Part shown: one piece after another, positions 17,406-26,122 of the stretch | How the letters are laid out: the number at the start of each line of letters is the position of its first letter | Position numbering within the stretch: the first letter of the stretch is position 1 | NCBI RefSeq assembly: GCF_024169315.1 | Contig: NZ_JALJWR010000001.1 | Coordinates: 4,700,501 to 4,764,500 of the forward strand | Direction: 5' to 3' | DNA: 64,000 nucleotides | DNA from: Pseudomonas migulae | GTDB taxonomy: Bacteria > Pseudomonadota > Gammaproteobacteria > Pseudomonadales > Pseudomonadaceae | Made by a program: the position numbers and the translations under genes | The notes under the pieces: model-generated | The model's database searches: none | Told to the model about the DNA's origin: nothing | What the model saw: the letters and a program-made list of their open reading frames with translations, nothing else

Positions 17406-17430
17406 GACGCCGGAATCGTGGTCCGGCGTC
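17406..17430. terminator. Strong hairpin between lldP and lldE
   Basis: GACGCCGGA (17406-17414), seven-base loop, TCCGGCGTC (17422-17430): nine perfect pairs. The T tract (GGTTTTTGCGTTTTTT) lies on the plus-strand 3' side, so it looks like a terminator for plus-strand transcription, although both flanking genes are on the minus strand. In the operon mRNA it is an A-rich-led hairpin that could protect the lldP message or lower read-through into lldE. Confidence 0.6.
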
Positions 17431-17456
17431 GGTTTTTGCGTTTTTTCTTGTAGTAC

Positions 17457-19151
17457 TTAGTGCACCAGCATGCCGGTGAGCCAGTAGGCCTGGACGTAGG
17501 TGATCAGGCCGACGATCGTTGCAAAGAACAGGCTGTGCTTGAGGGTGAAGCGGAACAGGTCCGATTCCTTGCCCACCAGCCCGGTCGCGGCGCAGGCCAC
17601 GGCGATCGATTGTGGCGAGATCATTTTGCCGGTGACGCCGCCGCTGGTGTTCGCCGCGACCAGCAAGGTGTCGCTGACGCCGATCTGGTGCGCGGTGGTC
17701 GCCTGCAACGAGCTGAACAGCGCGTTGGACGAAGTATCGGAACCGGTCAGGAACACGCCCAGCCAGCCGAGGAACGGCGAGAAGAACGGGAACGCTGCGC
17801 CAGTGCCTGCCAGTACCAGGGCCATGGTCGACGACATGCCTGAATAGTTGGTGACGAAGGCAAACGCCAGCACCATGCCGATGGACAGAATTGGCCAGCG
17901 CAGTTCGTAGAAGGTCTCTCTCAAAGTGGTCAGACCAGTTTTGATGTTGATCTTCAGCACCAGCATCGAGATCAGCGCGGAGAAGAAAATCGCCGTGCCG
18001 GTCGCGGAAATCGGGTCGAGTTTGAACACCGCCGGAATGGCCGTCGGAGCCGTCACGATCGGAGCGACCTTGATCACCATTTGATCCAGGTGCGGGATGG
18101 CGAAGTTGAACACCCAGCTGTACATCGAACCGCCAGCGGCAAACATCGCCTTGAACGGCTTCAGGGTCCAGATGGTGACCAGGACGGTGAGGATCAGGAA
18201 CGGCGACCAGGCTTTGAAAATCTCACCGAGGCTGTAAGGCGAAGCCACGGTGGTGCGCGGCTGGCCGAAACCGCCGGCGCTGGCCGTCACGACGGAGGCC
18301 GAGACCGCGCCCGCGATGTGTTGGCCGGCAGCGCGTTTTGGCTGCCAGACTTTCAGGAACAGCGTTAGGGAAATCAGGCTGGCGAGTGCCGAGGTGATGT
18401 CCGGCAACTCAGGGCCGATGAAGTTCGAGGTGAAGTATTGGGTGATGGCAAAGCTCAAGCCGGCCACCAATGCTGCTGGCCAGGTTTCTCGAACGCCGCG
18501 CAAGCCGTCCATCATGAACACCAGCCAGAACGGCACGAACAGCGACAGCAGCGGCAATTGACGGCCAGTCATGGCGCCGATCTTGAACGCATCGATACCG
18601 GTCACTTGCCCGGCCACGATGATCGGAATCCCCAAGGCACCAAACGCCACCGGCGCGGTGTTGGCGATCAGGCAAAGGCCCGCGGCGTACAACGGATTGA
18701 AGCCCAGTCCTACAAGCAGTGCGGCAGTAATCGCTACCGGTGCGCCGAAACCGGCTGCACCTTCAAGGAATGCACCGAAGCAGAAACCGATCAGCAACAC
18801 CTGCAGGCGCTGGTCATCGGTGATCGACAGGACGGAACTGCGAATGACCTCGAACTGACCACTCTTGACCGTCAGTTTGTAGAGGAACACCGCTGCCACG
18901 ATGATCCACGCGATCGGCCAGAGGCCGTAGGCGAAGCCATACCCGGCGGCGGCGAATGCCATGTCGACCGGCATCTGGAAAGCGAAGATGGCGACCGCGA
19001 TGGACAAGGCCAGCGTGATGCTGCCGGCCACGTGTCCTTTGAGCCGGAACACGGCCAGCGCCAGAAAGAAAAACACGATGGGAATAACGGCCGCGAGCGC
19101 GGAAAGGCCGAGGCTGCCGAGCGGGGTATAGAGCTGTTGCCAGGTTTGCAT
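17457..19151 (-). CDS. lldP: L-lactate permease
   Basis: 564 residues with about 12-14 transmembrane helices. LldP is the proton-linked lactate/glycolate permease of the inner membrane. Family signatures include [22 protein letters not shown] (about 120-141), [13 protein letters not shown] (about 174) and the C-terminal [16 protein letters not shown] and [18 protein letters not shown]. First gene of the minus-strand lactate operon. A perfect operator-like palindrome for the divergent LldR lies 53 bases upstream of the ATG. Confidence 0.97.
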   Translation of the reverse strand: MQTWQQLYTPLGSLGLSALAAVIPIVFFFLALAVFRLKGHVAGSITLALSIAVAIFAFQMPVDMAFAAAGYGFAYGLWPIAWIIVAAVFLYKLTVKSGQFEVIRSSVLSITDDQRLQVLLIGFCFGAFLEGAAGFGAPVAITAALLVGLGFNPLYAAGLCLIANTAPVAFGALGIPIIVAGQVTGIDAFKIGAMTGRQLPLLSLFVPFWLVFMMDGLRGVRETWPAALVAGLSFAITQYFTSNFIGPELPDITSALASLISLTLFLKVWQPKRAAGQHIAGAVSASVVTASAGGFGQPRTTVASPYSLGEIFKAWSPFLILTVLVTIWTLKPFKAMFAAGGSMYSWVFNFAIPHLDQMVIKVAPIVTAPTAIPAVFKLDPISATGTAIFFSALISMLVLKINIKTGLTTLRETFYELRWPILSIGMVLAFAFVTNYSGMSSTMALVLAGTGAAFPFFSPFLGWLGVFLTGSDTSSNALFSSLQATTAHQIGVSDTLLVAANTSGGVTGKMISPQSIAVACAATGLVGKESDLFRFTLKHSLFFATIVGLITYVQAYWLTGMLVH

Positions 19152-19203
19152 ATGGGGTGGCCCCTAATTGTTGTTGGTCAGGCACTGTTCAGCGTTCTTG
19201 GAT

Positions 19204-19220
19204 AATTGGTAATACCAATT
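19204..19220. promoter_or_regulatory. Putative LldR operator
   Basis: AATTGGTA, A, TACCAATT: a perfect 17-base palindrome with the FadR-subfamily core TGGT-N3-ACCA. It lies between lldP and lldR, close to lldP, where binding would block the lldP promoter. It closely resembles the known E. coli LldR-type operators (AATTGG...CCAATT). Confidence 0.85.
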
Positions 19221-19413
19221 TACAATCGCTGTTCGCTAGGGTAAAAGCCTTCTAGGCGGTGTGTCAATTTGCCGCCCTAAAACTTTTGTCGAACAAGCGC
19301 TGTGGTTTGCCAGTGATGCGTTCGAACAAATGCCGCCTGATAGGTGCTGGCACAGCGCCGATAGGCCAGAATAGAGAGCCCGCCGAGCCGTCGGGATCGT
19401 GGAGATTTGAGTT

Positions 19414-20181
19414 ATGGGGTTTGATCAAATTCGTCAGCGCCGTTTGTCTGACGATATTGTCGAGCAGCTCGAGGGGATGATCCTCGAGGGCACGCTGAAG
19501 GCGGGTGAGCGCTTGCCGGCAGAACGCGCGCTGGCCGAGCAGTTCGGCGTGTCACGCCCTTCGTTGCGCGAAGCCATTCAGAAACTGGCGGCCAAGGGCT
19601 TGCTGGTCAGTCGTCAGGGCGGCGGAAATTACGTGGTGGAATCACTGGGCACGACGTTCAGTGATCCGCTGCTTCATCTGCTGGAAAGCAACCCCGAGGC
19701 CCAGCGTGATCTGCTGGAGTTTCGCCACACCCTGGAAGCGTCCTGCGCCTATTACGCCGCGTTGCGCGCCACGGATGTCGACCGCGAGCGACTGACCGCG
19801 GCTTTCAATGAATTGCAGGATTGCTACACGCGGCACGATGAAGTGAGCCGAGCGGAAGAGGGCGCGGCGGATGCGAAATTTCACCTGGCCATCGCCGAAG
19901 CCAGTCACAACGCGGTGTTGCTGCACACCATTCGCGGGCTGTTCGACCTGCTCAAGCGCAACGTGGTGACCAACATTGGCGGTATGTACAAACAACGCAC
20001 TGAAACCCGCGACATGCTGATCACGCAGCACCGGGAGTTGTACATGGCGATTATCGAAGGAAGGGCAGAACAGGCGCGGGAAGTTTCCAGTCGACACATT
20101 TTGTATGTGCAGGAAGTGCTGGAAGAGGTGCGTCAGGAAGTGCAGCGCGTGGCCCGGGCGGAGCGGCGCAAGGGGATGTAG
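19414..20181 (+). CDS. lldR: FadR-subfamily GntR regulator of lactate use
   Basis: 255 residues. The N-terminal winged helix has the GntR signature RLPAERALAEQFGVSRPSLREAIQKL (about residues 37-62), followed by an all-helical FCD effector domain with the metal-site residues seen as D...H...H (FHLAIAEASHN near 150, HRELYMAI near 205). It probably represses lldPEFG-dld and is released by lactate. It is divergent from lldP, with a perfect palindromic operator in between. The ATG at 19414 has GTGGAG upstream. A PdhR-like role is the main alternative, but the context argues for LldR. Confidence 0.93.
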   Translation: MGFDQIRQRRLSDDIVEQLEGMILEGTLKAGERLPAERALAEQFGVSRPSLREAIQKLAAKGLLVSRQGGGNYVVESLGTTFSDPLLHLLESNPEAQRDLLEFRHTLEASCAYYAALRATDVDRERLTAAFNELQDCYTRHDEVSRAEEGAADAKFHLAIAEASHNAVLLHTIRGLFDLLKRNVVTNIGGMYKQRTETRDMLITQHRELYMAIIEGRAEQAREVSSRHILYVQEVLEEVRQEVQRVARAERRKGM

Positions 20182-20204
20182 TCAGTTGAATTTGCGGTGA
20201 AACA

Positions 20205-20270
20205 TTCGCGGGCAAGCCTCGCTCAACAGGACCACACGTCCAATGTAGGAGCGAGGCTTGCCCGCGAAGG
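20205..20270. repeat. REPIN (paired REP repeats)
   Basis: A 20-base arm (TTCGCGGGCAAGCCTCGCTC, 20205-20224) is perfectly inverted at 20249-20268 and continues into the GTAGGAG REP head. It lies between the convergent lldR and smpB genes and could end both transcripts. Confidence 0.85.
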
Positions 20271-20288
20271 CGGCCTCAGGGCGAAAGA

Positions 20289-20771
20289 TTAATCTTCCTT
20301 GCCCTTGTTGCGCACCGCACGCTGCAACTCGCGACCGGCGTCGCGTTCGCGTTCGGTATCACGCTTGTCGTATTCCTTCTTGCCCTTGCCCAGCGCAATC
20401 TCGCACTTGACCATGTGCTTGCTCCAGTACCAGGACAGGCACACGCAGGCGTAACCCTTTTGCTGCACGGCGGCGGCCAGCTTTTCCAGCTCGCGGCGGT
20501 TGAGCAGCAATTTTCGGGTGCGCGTCGGATCAGCGATGACGTGGGTACTGGCGGTCGTCAGCGGCGTAATGTGGCTGCCGAGCAGCCATGCTTCGCCGTC
20601 CTTGAGCAGTACATAACTGTCAACCAGCTGCAGCTTGCTCGCCCGCAGACTTTTTACTTCCCAGCCGGCCAGGACCAGACCAGCCTCGAACCGATGTTCG
20701 ATGAAGTAATCGTGTCGCGCCTTTTTATTTTGCGCGATGGTCCCTGTTGGGTGTTTCTTCTGTTTAGCCAT
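20289..20771 (-). CDS. smpB: SsrA-binding protein SmpB
   Basis: 160 residues, full length. SmpB binds the tRNA-like domain of tmRNA and delivers it to stalled ribosomes. Visible features: the N-terminal [15 protein letters not shown], the OB-fold core [16 protein letters not shown], and the basic C-terminal tail ([20 protein letters not shown]) that reads the empty mRNA channel. A TATAAT-like element on the minus strand (20781-20786) is only about ten bases before the ATG. Its partner tmRNA is at 10106-10499. Confidence 0.98.
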   Translation of the reverse strand: MAKQKKHPTGTIAQNKKARHDYFIEHRFEAGLVLAGWEVKSLRASKLQLVDSYVLLKDGEAWLLGSHITPLTTASTHVIADPTRTRKLLLNRRELEKLAAAVQQKGYACVCLSWYWSKHMVKCEIALGKGKKEYDKRDTERERDAGRELQRAVRNKGKED

Positions 20772-20825
20772 AGGGGCGGCATTATAGGGAGTTGCAAGCG
20801 AGTCGGCTACGGTGACGCAGCGTGC

Positions 20826-20854
20826 TTGAGCAGGTTGATTGAATCCCGGACAAT
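20826..20854 (+). promoter_or_regulatory. Possible promoter of the Na+-dependent transporter
   Basis: TTGAGC (20826-20831), 17-base spacer, GACAAT (20849-20854), about 35 bases before the ATG at 20890. Confidence 0.5.
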
Positions 20855-20889
20855 GCGCCCTCTTTTTTCAATGCTTGGACGTGGTAACG

Positions 20890-22293
20890 ATGTCGACAGA
20901 CAAGGTTTCTGTCCACGGCAGTTGGGCTAGCCGCTGGGTCTTCATACTCGCCGCGACCGGTTCGGCCGTGGGCCTGGGTAGCATCTGGAAGTTCCCGTAC
21001 ATGGTCGGGGTCTACGGCGGCGGTGCGTTTGTGTTGATGTTCCTGGCCTGTATCGCACTGATCGGCGTACCGGTCATGCTGGCGGAAACGCTGATCGGCC
21101 GGCGCGCCCGGCAAAGTCCGGCCAATGCCTTGAAGGTGCTGGCACTGGAGGCGGGGCATTCTGGCAAGTGGTCCTGGGGCGCTTTCGCCGGGATGATCAC
21201 GGCACTGTTGATCCTGTCCTTCTATAGTGTGGTCGGCGGCTGGTCGCTGGATTACATCGTCGACATGGGGCGCGGAGATTTCCAGGGTGTAACGCCTGAT
21301 CAGGTCGGCGCGTACTTTGGCAAGGTGATCGCCGATCCATGGCGCCTGACACTTTGGCACACGATTTTTATGCTGCTGTCCGCCATTGTGATCGCCAAAG
21401 GCGTCGTTGCCGGGCTCGAGCGCAGCCTGCGCATCATGATGCCGTTGCTCTTTGTAATGATTCTGGTGCTGCTGGGTTACAGCATGACCACCGGCCATTT
21501 CATGGAGGGCGTGCATTTCATGTTCGACTTCCACCCGGAAAAAGTCCTCGACGGCTTGCTGCCCGCCATGGGGCATGCGTTCTTTTCCCTGAGCGTGGGC
21601 GTGGGCTCGATCATGATCTACGGCGCCTACATGCCGAAGGATTCGTCGATTTCAGGCACCGTCGTCGGCGTGGCGCTGCTCGATACCTTTGTTTCTCTCG
21701 TGGCCGGCCTGGCGTTGTTTCCAATAGTGTTTGCTGCCGGCCTGAATCCGAGCGAAGGCCCTGGCCTGATGTTCGTCAGCCTGCCATTTGCCTTTGGTAA
21801 CGTAGCGTTCGGCCAGTTGATGGGCGTAGTGTTCTTCGTGCTGGTAGCGATTGCAGCCTGGAGTTCGGCGATTTCGTTGCTGGAACCGATGGTGGCTTAC
21901 CTGGTTGAGCGTACTAAAGTCAGTCGCGCCTGGGTGACGTTCTGGCTGGCGTTCACTTGCTGGTTTGTTGGTCTGGGCACAGTGTTTTCCTTCAATATCT
22001 GGAAGGAGGCCAAGTTTTTCGTGAACGAAGGCGGGATGTTCCATCTCTATCAATGGGGTGCGGCCGGCGGCCTGGATTTCTTTGGCGTGATCGATTTCTT
22101 TACCTCGCGAATCATGCTGCCACTCGGTGGTTTGTGTTTCGTGGTGTTTGCGGGCTGGGTGATGGGGCGTGAAGCGGTGCGCGACGAGCTGTCGATCCGC
22201 AGTCCCAGGCTGTTTACTCTGTCCCTGTTTTTGATGCGCTATGTGGCGCCCATCGGCATTCTCGTAGTGTTTGCCGCCCAGCTGTGGAAGTGA
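20890..22293 (+). CDS. Sodium-dependent transporter (NSS/SNF family)
   Basis: 467 residues from the ATG at 20890 (MSTDKVSVHGSWASRWVF). About 11-12 transmembrane helices. The family signature in helix 1, ATGSAVGLGSIWKFPYMVG (about residues 20-38), contains the Na+ and substrate binding backbone; SIMIYGAYMPKDSSI (about 240) and the C-terminal half are also typical. Bacterial NSS members import amino acids or related amines with Na+; the substrate cannot be told. It is inserted between smpB and ratA, which are adjacent in P. aeruginosa as I recall. The stop is only seven bases before ratA, so ratA-rnfH may be co-transcribed. Confidence 0.92.
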   Translation: MSTDKVSVHGSWASRWVFILAATGSAVGLGSIWKFPYMVGVYGGGAFVLMFLACIALIGVPVMLAETLIGRRARQSPANALKVLALEAGHSGKWSWGAFAGMITALLILSFYSVVGGWSLDYIVDMGRGDFQGVTPDQVGAYFGKVIADPWRLTLWHTIFMLLSAIVIAKGVVAGLERSLRIMMPLLFVMILVLLGYSMTTGHFMEGVHFMFDFHPEKVLDGLLPAMGHAFFSLSVGVGSIMIYGAYMPKDSSISGTVVGVALLDTFVSLVAGLALFPIVFAAGLNPSEGPGLMFVSLPFAFGNVAFGQLMGVVFFVLVAIAAWSSAISLLEPMVAYLVERTKVSRAWVTFWLAFTCWFVGLGTVFSFNIWKEAKFFVNEGGMFHLYQWGAAGGLDFFGVIDFFTSRIMLPLGGLCFVVFAGWVMGREAVRDELSIRSPRLFTLSLFLMRYVAPIGILVVFAAQLWK

Positions 22294-22300
22294 CGCTGAC

Positions 22301-22735
22301 ATGACGACACACATTCAACGTTCGGCTCTGCTGCCGTATCCGGCGCAAGCGCTGTATGACCTGGTCAATGACGTGGCGCGTTACCCGGAGTTTCTGCCGT
22401 GGTGCTCGTCGGCCGAGGTCCTGGAAAGCTCTCCCGAGCACATGCGCGCAAGTGTCGGTGTGGCCAAGGCTGGCCTCAGCCAGCATTTCGTGACGCGCAA
22501 CACGCTGGTGCCCGGGCAATCGATCGAAATGAATCTCGAGGAAGGCCCGTTCACTCAGTTGCACGGTATCTGGGTGTTCAAGGCGTTGACCGACAAGGCC
22601 TGCAAGATCAGCCTGGATCTTTCGTTCGACTACGCCGGGCCGATCGTTCGTGCAACCCTGGGGCCCTTGTTCAATCAGGCGGCCAATACGCTGGTGGACG
22701 CCTTCTGCCAGCGCGCCAAACAGATCCATGGTTGA
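22301..22735 (+). CDS. ratA: RatA-family START-domain protein (coenzyme Q10-binding-like)
   Basis: 144 residues from the ATG at 22301. This is a small START/polyketide-cyclase fold protein of the RatA/Coq10 family. The conserved starting stretch ALYDLVNDVARYPEFLPWC (about residues 17-35) is clear. Reported roles are ubiquinone binding (Coq10 relatives) and, in E. coli, interference with ribosome subunit association. The toxin label is debated, and the neighbour rnfH is not a proven antitoxin. It overlaps rnfH by eight bases. Confidence 0.9.
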   Translation: MTTHIQRSALLPYPAQALYDLVNDVARYPEFLPWCSSAEVLESSPEHMRASVGVAKAGLSQHFVTRNTLVPGQSIEMNLEEGPFTQLHGIWVFKALTDKACKISLDLSFDYAGPIVRATLGPLFNQAANTLVDAFCQRAKQIHG

Positions 22736-23042
22736 GGCCGTGATCGAGTTTGAGGTGGTGTATGCCGCCGTGCATCGTCAGGTGCTTCTCTGTGAAACGG
22801 TGCCCGCCGGCACGACAGTGCGCATGGCTTTGTTGAAGTCGAGAGTGGCCGAGGCGTTTCCGGAACTGGATCTGGCTGATTGTCCGGTGGGGATATTCGG
22901 CAAGGTGGTCGCGGATCCCGACACCCGTCAGGTTCAGGCGGGGGATCGGATCGAGATTTATCGGCCGCTGTTGGCTGATCCGAAAGAGGTTCGCCGGCTT
23001 CGCGCCGCCAAGGCAGCCGAGGCCAAAGCGCGGAATCAGTGA
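22728..23042 (+). CDS. rnfH: RnfH family ubiquitin-like-fold protein
   Basis: 104 residues from the ATG at 22728 inside the end of ratA. A beta-grasp small protein of the UPF0125/RnfH family; hallmarks are IEFEVVYA at the start, GIFGKVVADPDTRQVQAGDRIEIYRPLLADPKE in shorter blocks (about 54-85), and an Ala/Lys-rich tail. Function is not settled; it is typically paired with ratA. A bidirectional terminator follows 17 bases after the stop. Confidence 0.92.
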   Translation: MVEAVIEFEVVYAAVHRQVLLCETVPAGTTVRMALLKSRVAEAFPELDLADCPVGIFGKVVADPDTRQVQAGDRIEIYRPLLADPKEVRRLRAAKAAEAKARNQ

Positions 23043-23059
23043 TGCGACAAACGCCAGAC

Positions 23060-23092
23060 AATAAAAAACCCGGACATTCCGGGTTTTTTATT
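23060..23092. terminator. Bidirectional terminator between rnfH and bamE
   Basis: AATAAAAAACCCGGA, loop CAT, TCCGGGTTTTTTATT: 15 perfect pairs with A and T tracts on both sides. It serves the convergent rnfH and bamE genes. Confidence 0.95.
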
Positions 23093-23102
23093 GCGTCGCA
23101 AA

Positions 23103-23630
23103 TTATTGCGGCGAAGTTTCCAGCGGTTCTGGCGTCGGGACCGGAACGGTTTCTACACCGTCTACGTCCTTCTGGATCTGATCCAGCAACGAACCCGGCT
23201 TGACCGGTTTTTCCGGTTTCGGCTTCTCGGCGTTTTCTGCAGGAGCGGTCACGTTAGTGCCACTGTCCTTGCCGAGAATGGCTTCGTCCCGGCTCACGCC
23301 TGGCATGAAATCACCAGAGAGGCTGACAAGTTGGTCATTTGGGTTGAAGATAACGCTAATGCGTTCCTGTTGGCGTTCACCGCCACCCGGTTGCAGGCTG
23401 TACAGATAATCCCAGCGATCGGCATGGAACGTGTCGGTCAGCAGAGGGTTACCCATGATAAACCGTACTTGCCGACGGGTCATTCCCGGGCGTAACTGGT
23501 CTATCATGTCCTGCGTGACGACATTGCCCTGCTGGATGTCGATTTTGTAAACCCCGGGGAATGAACAACCGGCGAGTGCGAGCAGTCCCACAAAGGTGAA
23601 ACTGGTTAGCAAGAGCTTGGTGTTTTGCAT
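23103..23630 (-). CDS. bamE: Outer-membrane assembly lipoprotein BamE (OmlA/SmpA)
   Basis: 175 residues. The lipoprotein signal ends LALAGC with the lipidated Cys at 22. The conserved SmpA/OmlA domain follows: the typical core [21 protein letters not shown], then [10 protein letters not shown]. The C-terminal 50 residues are a Pro/Glu/Lys-rich extension absent from the E. coli protein but usual in Pseudomonas. BamE is a part of the BamABCDE beta-barrel insertion machine. It is divergent from fur, with 97 bases shared between the two starts. Confidence 0.95.
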   Translation of the reverse strand: MQNTKLLLTSFTFVGLLALAGCSFPGVYKIDIQQGNVVTQDMIDQLRPGMTRRQVRFIMGNPLLTDTFHADRWDYLYSLQPGGGERQQERISVIFNPNDQLVSLSGDFMPGVSRDEAILGKDSGTNVTAPAENAEKPKPEKPVKPGSLLDQIQKDVDGVETVPVPTPEPLETSPQ

Positions 23631-23727
23631 CGGTGGGCGACTTCCACTATCTTGGCTGGGACAACGTAAACGCCGATCATACCCGCATTAAGAGAAGCTG
23701 CGAAGCAGCATCGCGAGAAAGCTGACC

Positions 23728-24132
23728 ATGGTTGAAAATAGCGAACTACGCAAAGCCGGCCTCAAAGTGACCCTTCCACGGGTCAAGATTCTGCAAATGC
23801 TCGATTCCGCCGAGCAACGCCACATGAGTGCCGAGGATGTTTACAAGGCGCTGATGGAGGCTGGTGAGGACGTCGGTCTGGCCACGGTTTACCGTGTACT
23901 GACCCAGTTCGAGGCAGCTGGCCTTGTGGTGCGGCACAACTTCGACGGAGGCCATGCGGTCTTCGAGCTGGACGACGGCAAGCATCACGACCATATGGTC
24001 AACGTCGAGACCAGTGAAGTGATCGAATTCTTCGACGAAGAAATCGAGCGCCTGCAGAAAGCCATTGTCGACAAATATGGCTTTGAGATGGTCGATCACA
24101 ACCTTGTGCTGTACGTGCGCAAGAAAAAGTAA
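23728..24132 (+). CDS. fur: Ferric uptake regulator Fur
   Basis: 134 residues. The N-terminal winged helix reads LKVTLPRVKILQML... and AEDVYKALMEAGEDVGLATVYRVLTQFE in pieces, with the HHDH metal motif at about residues 87-90. As in other Pseudomonas Fur proteins the cysteines of the E. coli structural zinc site are missing (the region reads MVNVETSEVIEF), so it must fold without that Cys4 site. Fur represses iron-uptake genes when Fe2+ is bound. Two tandem hairpins follow the stop. Confidence 0.98.
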   Translation: MVENSELRKAGLKVTLPRVKILQMLDSAEQRHMSAEDVYKALMEAGEDVGLATVYRVLTQFEAAGLVVRHNFDGGHAVFELDDGKHHDHMVNVETSEVIEFFDEEIERLQKAIVDKYGFEMVDHNLVLYVRKKK

Positions 24133-24140
24133 GCATGTCG

Positions 24141-24200
24141 CGCGAACTTCAGGTTCGCGAAACGAGCGAAGGCGACCCCTGGGTCGCCTTCGTGCTTTCT
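24141..24200 (+). terminator. Tandem hairpins after fur
   Basis: First CGCGAAC, TTCAG, GTTCGCG (24141-24159). Then CGAAGGCGACCC, two-base loop, GGGTCGCCTTCG (24167-24192) followed by TGCTTTCT. The second, 12-pair stem is the likely terminator; it also faces the convergent recN. Confidence 0.8.
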
Positions 24201-24207
24201 GCCGTTC

Positions 24208-25881
24208 CTAGATTTTTGCGGTAACGACCATTTTTTTCGCGTGAGCCAGGGATTCCTTGGTCAGATCGATGCCCCCCAGCATCCGTGCGACTTCTTCGAC
24301 GCGATCATTCTTGCTGAGTTTGGAGACGGCCGTATGGGTCGCATCCTCGCCACGGACCTTGTGTACAAATAGATGCTGATGACCCTGCGCCGCCACTTGC
24401 GGCAAGTGAGTCACCGTCAATACCTGCCCGCGCTCGCCAAGGCGACGCAGCAGCTGGCCGACAATCTCGGCGGTCGGGCCGCCGATACCCACGTCCACTT
24501 CGTCGAATACCAGGGTCGGTACGCGTGAAGTCTGCGCGGTGATCACCTGAATCGCGAGGCTGATCCGTGACAGCTCGCCGCCCGAGGCTACTTTGGCCAG
24601 GGCTTTCAAGGGTTGGCCGGGGTTGGCGCTCACCAGTAACTCGACTTGTTCCAGCCCGTTGGGGAGTAATTCATCGCTGGCGTTGGGGCGCAATTCGATG
24701 GTGAAACGACCGCCGGGCATGCCCAATCGCTGGATTTCCTGCTCCACGGCGCAGGCCAGGCTCGTGGACGCTTGATGGCGCAGATCGCTCAGTTCCCGAG
24801 CCTTCTCCTGATAATGGCGGGCATAAGAGGCCAGCTCGTCACTCAGCCGCTCAATGGATTCATCATTGGCATTCAGGGTTTCGATTTCATCCAGCAATCG
24901 CTGCTGCATCTCGGCCACCTCGGTGGGCTGGATGCGGTGTTTGCGTGCCATGGTGTAGATCGCGTCGAGGCGTTCTTCCAGGTATTGCAGGCGCGCCGGG
25001 TCGGCATCGAAGTTGTCGAGGAAGCGATTCAGCTCGCCCACGGCCTCTTCCACCTGGATCTGCGCACTGGTCAGCAAGCTGCTGGCTTCGCCCAGCGCGC
25101 CGATCGAGTTGTTCACGCTCGACAGGCGATTGAGGCTGGCCGTCAGGGCGTTCAAGACATTGCCGGAATCACTTTCGCTGCATTGCTCGACCACTTGTCG
25201 GCAGATGCCCAGTAAGGTTTCGGCGTTGGTCAGGTTCTTGTGTTCCTGCTCCAACTGTTCCAGTTCGTTTTCGCCGAGGCCGAGGTTTTCCAGTTCTTCG
25301 AGTTGATAACTGAGCAATTGGTGGCGGGCGCGCTGTTCGTCACCTGAGTTCGACAGGCGTTCCAGCTCCTGCCGGGTCTGGCGCCAGCGCTGGGCGGCGA
25401 GCTGAACCTGGCGGGCAAGATCGGTGGCGCCGGCATACTCGTCGAGCAGGCGACGGTGCGTGTCGGTCTTGAGCAGGGACTGGTGTTCGTGCTGGCTGTG
25501 GATATCAATCAGCAGTTCGCCCAGGGACTTGAGATCACCGAGCGGGCAGGGCGTGCCGTTGATATAGCCGCGCGAGCGTCCTTCGGCGGTGATTACCCGG
25601 CGAAGGATGCACGGGCCATCGCTTTCGAGGTCGCGCTCGGCCAGCCAGGCACTGGCCTCCGGAATGTCTACAAGATCGAAGGTGGCCAGGATGTCGGCCT
25701 TGTCGGCGCCGGGGCGGACCACGCCGCTGTCGGCGCGATCGCCCAGGGTCAGGCCAAGGGCGTCGAGCATGATCGACTTGCCGGCGCCGGTTTCCCCTGT
25801 GATCACGCTCATCCCGCGATCGAGTTCGAGATCGAGATGTTCAACGATGGCGTAGTTGTGTACGGACAGGTGCACCAGCAT
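24208..25881 (-). CDS. recN: DNA repair protein RecN
   Basis: 557 residues. An SMC-like ATPase for double-strand-break repair. The Walker A motif ITGETGAGKSIMLDALGL is at about residues 28-45. A central coiled coil spans roughly 160-370. The C-terminal part has the signature ASGGELSRISLAIQ and Walker B VPTLVFDEVDVGIGG. A LexA-like box 25 bases before the ATG suggests SOS induction, as in E. coli. Confidence 0.97.
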   Translation of the reverse strand: MLVHLSVHNYAIVEHLDLELDRGMSVITGETGAGKSIMLDALGLTLGDRADSGVVRPGADKADILATFDLVDIPEASAWLAERDLESDGPCILRRVITAEGRSRGYINGTPCPLGDLKSLGELLIDIHSQHEHQSLLKTDTHRRLLDEYAGATDLARQVQLAAQRWRQTRQELERLSNSGDEQRARHQLLSYQLEELENLGLGENELEQLEQEHKNLTNAETLLGICRQVVEQCSESDSGNVLNALTASLNRLSSVNNSIGALGEASSLLTSAQIQVEEAVGELNRFLDNFDADPARLQYLEERLDAIYTMARKHRIQPTEVAEMQQRLLDEIETLNANDESIERLSDELASYARHYQEKARELSDLRHQASTSLACAVEQEIQRLGMPGGRFTIELRPNASDELLPNGLEQVELLVSANPGQPLKALAKVASGGELSRISLAIQVITAQTSRVPTLVFDEVDVGIGGPTAEIVGQLLRRLGERGQVLTVTHLPQVAAQGHQHLFVHKVRGEDATHTAVSKLSKNDRVEEVARMLGGIDLTKESLAHAKKMVVTAKI

Positions 25882-25905
25882 AAAGGCCGCTCCCAGGCTT
25901 TAGGT

Positions 25906-25921
25906 CTGGTTATTTATACAG
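25906..25921 (-). promoter_or_regulatory. LexA (SOS) box of recN
   Basis: On the minus strand CTGT-ATAAATAA-CCAG, one base away from the CTGT-N8-ACAG consensus, with an A/T-rich centre; 25 bases upstream of recN. Confidence 0.8.
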
Positions 25922-26041
25922 TGTTTTGTTTCTGGCTGACAATGCCCTCTCTTAGCTCGATTTGCTCGATCCGACGAAATCGTTAGTGCATCGAGGAATG
26001 ACAATGCAGCTGTTTTTTGTAGGGTTAATCATGGCAAGCCC

Positions 26042-26069
26042 CTTGAAGCTGATTTTTGCGGCCCCATAT
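26042..26069 (+). promoter_or_regulatory. Sigma-32 heat-shock promoter of grpE
   Basis: CTTGAA (26042-26047), 14-base spacer, CCCCATAT (26062-26069), the RpoH consensus, about 54 bases before the grpE ATG. Confidence 0.9.
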
Positions 26070-26122
26070 ACCGGGACAGAAGCGCGAGTTGAGCTCGCGG
26101 ACGAAATTGAAAGGAGAAATCT

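Noticed and set aside
22301..23042. ratA-rnfH as a toxin-antitoxin module
   Set aside because: The naming suggests it, but both are core genes, and the START fold fits a quinone-binding role; no evidence for antitoxin function.
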